Shown here: piece by piece, positions 1-5,015 of the stretch
How positions within the stretch are numbered: position 1 is the stretch's first letter
Layout of the letters: each line of letters starts with the position of its first letter
Assembly (NCBI GenBank): GCA_001798105.1
Contig: MGRI01000056.1
Coordinates: 1-6,539, forward strand
Direction of reading: 5' to 3'
Length of the DNA: 6,539 nucleotides
DNA from: Deltaproteobacteria bacterium RIFCSPHIGHO2_02_FULL_40_11
GTDB lineage: Bacteria > Bdellovibrionota > JACOXK01 > 2-02-FULL-40-11
Position numbers and translations under genes: made by a program
Notes under the pieces: model-generated
What the model saw: the letters and a program-made list of their open reading frames with translations, nothing else
Databases searched by the model: none
Told to the model about the DNA's origin: nothing

Positions 1-2067
1 CGCCCTTTCGTCAGCGCTGGAATCCACGGTTGCCCCGCCGCCGTGCCCGCCATCGTTATTTTCTAAAAAATAAAAGGGGTGTCCTTGTTCAGAAAGCCGG
101 TAGGCAAATTTCCGGGCGTGCGCTGGATGGACACGATCATCGTTGGCAGTTACAATTAAAACCTCCGGATACGCCGCTGTGGCACGAATATTATGATACG
201 GAGAATAGCTTAAAAGAATTTCTCGCATTCTGGGATCTTCGGGATTTCCATATTCAGCCATCCAACTTGCACCCGCCAAAAGCAAATGATACCGAAGCAT
301 ATCCAAAAGCGGCACATCGATATAGGCAGCTTGAAAAAGATCTGGCCTTTGTGTCACAGCGACTCCCATTAAAAGCCCCCCATTGCTGCCTCCTGTAATC
401 CCAAGTTTTCTTTCAGAGGTAATCCCTCTTCCAATTAAATCTTCTGCAACCGAAATAAAATCATCGTACACACGCTGCCTATTTTCTTGAATTCCAGACC
501 GGTGCCAATCCGCCCCAAACTCTCCCCCGCCTCGGATATTTGCCACCACATACACACCCCCACGAGAGAGCCAAATTTTTTCCAGCGTTGGCATATACGC
601 AGGTAATTCATTTACTTCGAACCCACCATAAGCATTCAAAATAACAGGATTGCTTCCATCTAATTTCATATCTTTGGAAGCAATCACAAAATAAGGAATG
701 CGTGTACCATCCACGCTGGTTGCCCACAATTGTTGAACTTGATAACGACTTGCATCAAACTGAGGCGGTAATGCTTTAAATGGTTTTAATGCCCTGGTTT
801 TCAGATCATAAAAATATAATGTGTCTGGCGTTAAAAAATCTTCATACCCAACGATAAGAAAATTTCCATCTGGATCAATATCTGTAATCCAAGGATCTCC
901 ATTTTCAGGTAATGGCAAAACATTTTGTTCCCACCCTTTTTCTGTGGGCGTCAATTGAATAATTTTTCCAGAAACATTTTCCAGAATTTTAACAAATAAA
1001 GCAGACTTTGTTTTGCTGACAGATACAATGGGCATCTTATTTGGCGGATGATAGACCAAGCGAATTGCTGATTTTCCTGCAAGATATGCACTCAGATTAA
1101 CTTCTAAAAGATCTCCTGCTCGATACAAAACATCTTGATACCTCCAGTTTCTTTTTAAGATCATACAAAAATTTCCATTAAGTCCAACAGTCCCTTTGGC
1201 ATCGCCTGGAAGATCCAGAAATTTTAAATCCCCACTTGCTTCATCGTAAATAAAAGATTCATCTCGGAAAAAATCAAGCAGTCTAGTAAACAAAATTCGC
1301 CGCTGCCCTTTAAATCTAAGGACCATCACGCTGACAAAAACATCTGTTTTTTGCCCCTCGAAGACCGTTTTTGCAGCTTCAAGCGATGTCCCGCGTTTCC
1401 AAAGTTTTAAGATGCGATTATACCCAGAATCTGTCAAAGACCCGAGGCCAAAATCCGTTCCTACAATTAAAGTATTTTTGTCCACCCACGCCACTTCTGT
1501 TTTTGAAACCGGAAGATAAAAGCCATCTTTTACAAAGGCCTTCGCTTTGAAATCGAACTCTCGCACTTCAAAAGCATCGCCGCCTCCAGGAGATAAGAAA
1601 ATCAACACATGGTGCGTTTTGGGAAGACGACGATATCCATGATAAACCCAAGATGTGCCTTCTTGAGCGACCAAAGCATCTATGTCTAAAACAGCTTCCC
1701 ACTCGGGGGCATTTGCATAATATTTTTTAGCTGTCGTTCTTCTTAAAAGCCCCCTGGGATGTCCTCCATCCCGTAAAAAATTGTACACATATTTTCCTTC
1801 ATGGCTCCCATAAAGGAGTTTGTCGGGGGAATCTTGAATTTTTAAAATGGAATTTTTGATCTCTCCAAACCGAGGATCAATCTTCAACGCGAGAAGCGTT
1901 CTGGCGTTTTGATGCTGAATCCATTCTCGAGCCCGCTCGCCCTCACCCTCTTCTAAAAAACCATGGCGCTCAAAAAGGGCTTCACAAGAATCTTCAAGCT
2001 GGGCATACAGAAAGAGAGGCAAACAGGTGAGATAAAGAATACATAAAACTTTCCCCCTCAAAAACAT
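1..2067 (-). CDS. Exported prolyl oligopeptidase, S9A family (3' end beyond window)
   Basis: Serine peptidase of the prolyl oligopeptidase family, which cleaves short peptides on the carboxyl side of proline. The ATG at 2067 opens a frame that stays open for 689 codons to the left edge; bacterial members have about 690-710 residues, so only a short C-terminal piece is missing. Residues 1-23 (MFLRGKV, a hydrophobic run, then LYAQ) look like a Sec signal peptide, implying periplasmic or secreted action. Residues about 75-420 fit the beta-propeller; EWEAVLDIDAL is typical of this subfamily. The hydrolase domain shows NIRGGGEFG, GGSNGGLLMG with nucleophile Ser561, Trp602, NDDRVHP with Asp643 and Arg645, and DGGHGG with His675. 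These match porcine Ser554, Trp595, Asp641, Arg643 and His680 in order and spacing, so the enzyme should be active. It is the fourth gene of the minus-strand operon, 15 nt after the dehydrogenase. No Shine-Dalgarno sequence precedes the ATG, so coupling is plausible. The family call is very secure; the start is fairly secure. Confidence 0.95.
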   Translation of the reverse strand, partial: MFLRGKVLCILYLTCLPLFLYAQLEDSCEALFERHGFLEEGEGERAREWIQHQNARTLLALKIDPRFGEIKNSILKIQDSPDKLLYGSHEGKYVYNFLRDGGHPRGLLRRTTAKKYYANAPEWEAVLDIDALVAQEGTSWVYHGYRRLPKTHHVLIFLSPGGGDAFEVREFDFKAKAFVKDGFYLPVSKTEVAWVDKNTLIVGTDFGLGSLTDSGYNRILKLWKRGTSLEAAKTVFEGQKTDVFVSVMVLRFKGQRRILFTRLLDFFRDESFIYDEASGDLKFLDLPGDAKGTVGLNGNFCMILKRNWRYQDVLYRAGDLLEVNLSAYLAGKSAIRLVYHPPNKMPIVSVSKTKSALFVKILENVSGKIIQLTPTEKGWEQNVLPLPENGDPWITDIDPDGNFLIVGYEDFLTPDTLYFYDLKTRALKPFKALPPQFDASRYQVQQLWATSVDGTRIPYFVIASKDMKLDGSNPVILNAYGGFEVNELPAYMPTLEKIWLSRGGVYVVANIRGGGEFGADWHRSGIQENRQRVYDDFISVAEDLIGRGITSERKLGITGGSNGGLLMGVAVTQRPDLFQAAYIDVPLLDMLRYHLLLAGASWMAEYGNPEDPRMREILLSYSPYHNIRATAAYPEVLIVTANDDRVHPAHARKFAYRLSEQGHPFYFLENNDGGHGGGATVDSSADERA

Positions 2068-2082
2068 TTGGGTTTTATATAA

Positions 2083-3528
2083 TCACTTAAACAAATACAC
2101 AACCAGAAATCTAAGCATGGCCTTGAAACGTCCCCAGGCTGTGGGTTTTCCGACCATATCTGCCAGCTCGCCTGCAATGTCCAGGCTTTGACGCGTATAA
2201 GGGTACCACCAAAAAGGTTTGAGCCCAATGCGATCATAATTAATATGCTTTACCTGACAAAAAGATTTTAAACCTTCTTCCCCGTGGGCGCGGCCAATTC
2301 CACTTTTTTTAGTTCCCCCCCAGGGCGTTTCACATAAGGCATGCGTAAAAACGGCGTCATTAATGGTAACTGTTCCAGCTTGAATTTGATGCGCCATCTG
2401 AATGGCTTTTGTTTTATTTTTTGTCCAAATCGAAGCGCAGAGGCCATAAGGAGACCGATTTACGCGCCCAATTACCTCTTCTTCCGTATCAAACATTAAA
2501 ATGGGTAACATCGGGCCAAATGTTTCTGTTTTTACAATTTCCATATCATCCGTACAGTTCACTAAAACCGTTGGCTGAAAGAAAGGCCTCCCATTCCGTT
2601 CTTCTTTTTGCCCGCCACATAAAATCTTTGCACCTTTTCGAACGGCATCTTCCAACTGGCTTTCATATCTTTCAAGTTGCTGGGGAAGTGTAATCGCCCC
2701 CACATCTGTTTCGAGCTTTAGCGTTTGTGTCTGCGCCACAACCCCTTCTACAAATCTTTGCACACTGTCTCTTTGAACATACACTCTTTGAATCGAAGCA
2801 CAGGTTTGCCCTGCATTCATAAATGCGCCCCACACAATGCCTTCAATTGTTTTTTGAAGTGGCGCATCTTTTAAAACAATGGCAGCATCTTTTCCGCCAA
2901 GCTCCATCGTACTGGGTGTAATATTTTTGGCTGCCGCTTCTAAGATTTTTTGTCCCGTCGCTGTAGAGCCCGTAAAAGAAATTTTATGAATACGTTCGGA
3001 TGAAACCAATTTTTGTCCCACGTCGCCTCCCCCGAAAATAACTTGCACGACATCTTTGGGAACATCCGATCTTGAAAAAAGATCTTGAATTAATTGCGAA
3101 ACAGGCTCTGTCACTTCCGATGGTTTTAAAAGAACAACATTCCCTGCCAATAAAGCCAAAACAATATCTCCCATGGGAATACTCAAAGGATAATTCCAAG
3201 GCGAAACAATGAGAACCGTCCCATATGGCTCATAAGAAATAATCGATTTTTTTTGCATGAGTAAATGCAGAGGTCTTGTTTTTTCTTTTAAAATTCTGGG
3301 GGCTTTTTTTGTGAAATACAGCAGAAGATCTAAAACGGGAATCACTTCAGATGTCAGCGCTTCAATTTTTGGCTTTCCTGTTGCATTGGAAATGACTTCA
3401 GAAATTTGATCTTTTTCTTTGTACACAATCTGATGCAGCGATTTTAAAATTTCTGCTCTTTGAGAAACGCGAAAAGTTTTCCAATGATGAAAGGCATCTT
3501 CAGAGCGCTGGAAAATCTCATCCAGCAT
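2083..3528 (-). CDS. NAD(P)-dependent aldehyde dehydrogenase, 481 aa
   Basis: Oxidises an aldehyde to the carboxylic acid with NAD(P)+. All superfamily landmarks are present (numbered from the ATG at 3528): SPWNYP with oxyanion Asn112, LKPSE with cofactor-binding Lys135, FTGSTATG at about 185-192 for dinucleotide binding, MELGGKD with general base Glu209, GQTCAS with nucleophile Cys243, and ETFGP with Glu335. It resembles the short bacterial ALDH group that includes diapolycopene-dialdehyde and related hydrophobic-aldehyde dehydrogenases (PWGGTKKSGIGRAHGEEGL near the C-terminus), but the substrate cannot be read from sequence. The end is basic and hydrophobic (FKAMLRFLVVYLFK), possibly a membrane-associating tail. 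The frame is open back to 3609, but the extra 27 codons lie inside the aspartate kinase gene. The ATG at 3528 has an AAGGA ribosome site and overlaps the kinase stop by 11 nt, so it was chosen as the start. Confidence 0.93.
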   Translation of the reverse strand: MLDEIFQRSEDAFHHWKTFRVSQRAEILKSLHQIVYKEKDQISEVISNATGKPKIEALTSEVIPVLDLLLYFTKKAPRILKEKTRPLHLLMQKKSIISYEPYGTVLIVSPWNYPLSIPMGDIVLALLAGNVVLLKPSEVTEPVSQLIQDLFSRSDVPKDVVQVIFGGGDVGQKLVSSERIHKISFTGSTATGQKILEAAAKNITPSTMELGGKDAAIVLKDAPLQKTIEGIVWGAFMNAGQTCASIQRVYVQRDSVQRFVEGVVAQTQTLKLETDVGAITLPQQLERYESQLEDAVRKGAKILCGGQKEERNGRPFFQPTVLVNCTDDMEIVKTETFGPMLPILMFDTEEEVIGRVNRSPYGLCASIWTKNKTKAIQMAHQIQAGTVTINDAVFTHALCETPWGGTKKSGIGRAHGEEGLKSFCQVKHINYDRIGLKPFWWYPYTRQSLDIAGELADMVGKPTAWGRFKAMLRFLVVYLFK

Positions 3529-4249
3529 GAATCGTCGTTCCTTCTTGAAAATTAAAACTGGAAGCCAAATACAAAGGAAGTAGGTTTTCTTTTGCGAGTA
3601 AAAGGGCATCGGGATTCAAAATACGAGATCCATTTTGTACCAACTGCATCACTTCATCAATCTTACAGGTTTTTAATTTTAACGCTTTCTCATTTTGCTT
3701 GGGGTCTTCTGTATACACGCCATCCACATCTTTATAAAACTCGCATCTTTCAGCTTTTAAATGCACCGCCAACGCTACGGCTGTTAAATCCGACCCGCCT
3801 CGGCCTAAAGTCGTCACTTCTTTATCAAGACTAACGCCTTGAAATCCAGCCACAATGACAATTTTTCCATTGTGTAATTCTTTTTGAATGCGATCTGCTT
3901 TAATTTCTAAAATTTTTGCTTTTGTGTGGGCCGTATCTGTCACAATCCCACTTTGAGAGCCTGTAAATGAAATACTATGATGCCCTAATTTATGAAGCGC
4001 CATGGATAAAAGTGCCATCGAAACACGTTCGCCAGAGGATAAAAGCATATCTAATTCCCGGTCATAAGGCGTATCTGTAATTTCATGCGCTAAATTTAAA
4101 AGATCGTTGGTCGTACGACCCATGGCAGAAACCACAACCACCAATTGATACCCCTTTTCTTTGGTTTGAATAATTCGCCTGGCCACATTTAAAATATGTG
4201 CGGGCGTTGCCAAAGAACTTCCTCCATACTTTTGAATCATTAAAGGCAT
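3518..4249 (-). CDS. lysC: Aspartate kinase, catalytic domain only (no ACT domains), 243 aa
   Basis: Phosphorylates aspartate to 4-aspartyl phosphate, the first step toward lysine/diaminopimelate, threonine and methionine. Amino-acid kinase landmarks in order: QKYGGSS at 6-12, VVVVSAMGRTTNDL at 37-50, SGERVSMALL at 72-81, TTLGRGGSD at 146-154, and FYKDVDGVYTEDP at 171-183 for nucleotide/substrate binding. The usual GA(K/R)V(L/M)HPR(A/S)VE segment appears as NGSRILNPDALLLAK (206-220), with the HPR replaced by NPD. Typical enzymes have about 400 residues with two C-terminal ACT domains for feedback inhibition; this one stops right after the SSFN...GTTI strand that closes the kinase domain. The next gene begins 11 nt before its stop, so no hidden ACT remnant fits. 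It should therefore lack lysine/threonine feedback control unless an ACT protein is encoded elsewhere. The start has no Shine-Dalgarno sequence and lies 4 nt after the upstream stop; ATG at codon 4 is an alternative. Confidence 0.9.
   Translation of the reverse strand: MPLMIQKYGGSSLATPAHILNVARRIIQTKEKGYQLVVVVSAMGRTTNDLLNLAHEITDTPYDRELDMLLSSGERVSMALLSMALHKLGHHSISFTGSQSGIVTDTAHTKAKILEIKADRIQKELHNGKIVIVAGFQGVSLDKEVTTLGRGGSDLTAVALAVHLKAERCEFYKDVDGVYTEDPKQNEKALKLKTCKIDEVMQLVQNGSRILNPDALLLAKENLLPLYLASSFNFQEGTTIHAG
3539..3543 (-). promoter_or_regulatory. Ribosome binding site of the aldehyde dehydrogenase
   Basis: AAGGA (within AGAAGGA) on the minus strand, 10 nt before the ATG at 3528 and inside the last codons of the aspartate kinase gene. 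It settles the choice of the internal ATG over the longer frame starting at 3609, and it points to translational coupling with the kinase. It is the only clear Shine-Dalgarno sequence at a chosen start in this window. Confidence 0.7.
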
Positions 4250-4253
4250 AAAT

Positions 4254-4694
4254 TTAAGAAGGTAAAATCATTTGGGCGCGGGTTTGGTAGAATTTTCCCA
4301 AAAACCAAGCAGCCAACATATAAGAAATAAATGCAGAGCTCATCCCTGCAGCTGTATATAAGACAGGAGACTTGAGCGTTAAATAGGCCCACAGTTCTGC
4401 CACCCCGCCCACTTGTAAAAAGAGTAAAATTGAAATGAAAAATGCATATTTTGTTTCTTTACCCCGACGTCGCTCAATCACCAATAAAAAAATGATGATT
4501 AAAATTAAAGATTCAACCCCTTTTAAAACAGCCAATTGATAAATGGCAGTTTCAATCAGCTGGGCCGGCGGAACCATCCCTAAAAATTTTTGAAAGCTGG
4601 AGTAAACCAAAACAGGAACTCCAAAGAAAATGAGAAAAATAACCAGAATCGAGCCAATGGCTTTTAAAATCCGCCCCATAAACACTTGGATCAT
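4254..4694 (-). CDS. Small four-helix integral membrane protein, unknown function
   Basis: Not recognised. From the ATG at 4694 it has 146 residues and four hydrophobic segments fit for membrane spans: about 12-34 (AIGSILVIFLIFFGVPVLV), 54-74 (ending LILIIIFLLVIE), 82-106 (YAFFISILLFLQ onward) and 112-136 (TAAGMSSAFISYMLAAWFL). The loop after span 2, ERRRGKETK, is strongly basic and so probably cytoplasmic. No catalytic motif or signal peptidase site is apparent. It is the first gene of the minus-strand operon, ending 4 nt before the aspartate kinase. The start is uncertain: 4694 gives a very short leader after the predicted promoter; 4679 (MGRILK) is also possible; 4778 has an AGGA 9 nt upstream, but that extension would read through the divergent promoter region and its 28 extra residues look non-functional. 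The reading frame and membrane character are secure; the function is open. Confidence 0.75.
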   Translation of the reverse strand: MIQVFMGRILKAIGSILVIFLIFFGVPVLVYSSFQKFLGMVPPAQLIETAIYQLAVLKGVESLILIIIFLLVIERRRGKETKYAFFISILLFLQVGGVAELWAYLTLKSPVLYTAAGMSSAFISYMLAAWFLGKFYQTRAQMILPS

Positions 4695-4708
4695 ACGATA
4701 AAAGCTAA

Positions 4709-4739
4709 ATTTTAGGCAAGATCTTCTTTTTTTTGTAAA
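4709..4739 (-). promoter_or_regulatory. Predicted sigma-70-type promoter of the minus-strand operon
   Basis: TTTACA (4739-4734, five of six matches to TTGACA) and TAAAAT (4714-4709, five of six matches to TATAAT) are separated by 19 bp, slightly longer than ideal; TTACAA one base on gives 18 bp. The start of transcription would fall near 4702, about 8 nt before the ATG at 4694. A small palindrome, CTAAA-T-TTTAG, overlaps the -10. The call rests on consensus matching only. Confidence 0.45.
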
Positions 4740-4756
4740 AGTGAACGTGCCAATCG

Positions 4757-4785
4757 TTGACAATATATATAGGGCCATATATGTT
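4757..4785 (+). promoter_or_regulatory. Predicted sigma-70 promoter for the RHH gene and lepA
   Basis: A perfect TTGACA -35 lies at 4757-4762. With the ideal 17-bp spacer the -10 is TATGTT (4780-4785, four of six matches); TATATG at 4778-4783 with 15 bp is an alternative. Both place transcription start at about 4790-4793, at or next to the ATG at 4792, so the message would be leaderless or nearly so. There is no Shine-Dalgarno sequence before that ATG. Confidence 0.55.
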
Positions 4786-4786
4786 G
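4761..4786. promoter_or_regulatory. 26-bp inverted repeat overlapping the plus-strand promoter, candidate operator
   Basis: CAATATATAT (4761-4770) and ATATATGTTG (4777-4786) are inverted copies matching at 9 of 10 positions around a 6-bp centre, AGGGCC. The repeat begins at the last two bases of the -35, fills the spacer and covers the -10, so a protein bound here would block RNA polymerase. The adjacent gene encodes a ribbon-helix-helix protein, a class that commonly binds palindromes in its own promoter. The operator role is inferred; the symmetry is seen directly. Confidence 0.55.
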
Positions 4787-4791
4787 ATCCT

Positions 4792-5001
4792 ATGGGCAGA
4801 AAAAAAATATCTACAACCGTCTACATTACAGAAACACAAAACGAAAAACTAAAACAACTTAATCAAAAAACAAAAGTTCCCATTGCCGAATACATTCGCC
4901 AGGGCATTGACATGGTTTTAAAACTCAATCGTGAACATATCCCGGGACAAATGTCATTTGATGAAGATTTGGAAGACGCACACACACAACCCAGAGCTTA
5001 A
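4792..5001 (+). CDS. Ribbon-helix-helix (CopG/Arc-like) DNA-binding protein, 69 aa
   Basis: Small probable transcription regulator. Residues 5-12 (KISTTVYI) form the DNA-contacting beta strand, 13-27 (TETQNEKLKQLNQKT) helix A and 30-45 (PIAEYIRQGIDMVLKL) helix B, the standard order of the fold, which works as an intertwined dimer. An acidic tail follows (PGQMSFDEDLEDA). MGRKKISTTVYIT recalls a conserved small protein of deltaproteobacterial-type genomes, from memory. The frame is open upstream to a GTG at 4741, but those 17 codons contain the -35 and the inverted repeat, so the ATG at 4792 is preferred. It lies 14 nt before lepA on the same strand and is probably co-transcribed with it. No toxin gene follows, so an antitoxin role has no support here. 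The targets are unknown; autoregulation through 4761-4786 is the simplest proposal. Confidence 0.85.
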   Translation: MGRKKISTTVYITETQNEKLKQLNQKTKVPIAEYIRQGIDMVLKLNREHIPGQMSFDEDLEDAHTQPRA

Positions 5002-5015
5002 TTGTTCTTTCCAAA

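Noticed and set aside
30..398. Open plus-strand frame of 122 codons
   Set aside because: It lies antisense to the catalytic domain of the prolyl oligopeptidase, whose motifs are unmistakable; the plus-strand product resembles nothing.
2409..2693. Open plus-strand frame of 94 codons
   Set aside because: Antisense shadow of the aldehyde dehydrogenase.
2984..3199. Second minus-strand frame of 71 codons
   Set aside because: Out-of-frame shadow inside the aldehyde dehydrogenase coding sequence.
3529..3609. Upstream extension of the aldehyde dehydrogenase to an ATG at 3609
   Set aside because: The 27 extra residues overlap the aspartate kinase and do not look like an ALDH N-terminus; the ATG at 3528 has its own AAGGA.
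3592..3834. Open plus-strand frame of 80 codons
   Set aside because: Antisense shadow of the aspartate kinase gene.
4705..4740. Terminator-like short palindrome followed by a T run on the plus strand
   Set aside because: The palindromes (CTAAA-T-TTTAG and AAGATCTT) have almost no loop or GC stem, and no plus-strand gene ends upstream that would need a terminator.
4741..4791. GTG start giving a 17-residue longer RHH protein
   Set aside because: The extension reads through a perfect -35 and the inverted repeat, and the RHH fold normally begins just before the KISTTVYI strand.
4792..5001. RHH protein as antitoxin of a toxin-antitoxin pair
   Set aside because: The next gene is lepA, and no small toxin-like frame lies beside it on either strand.
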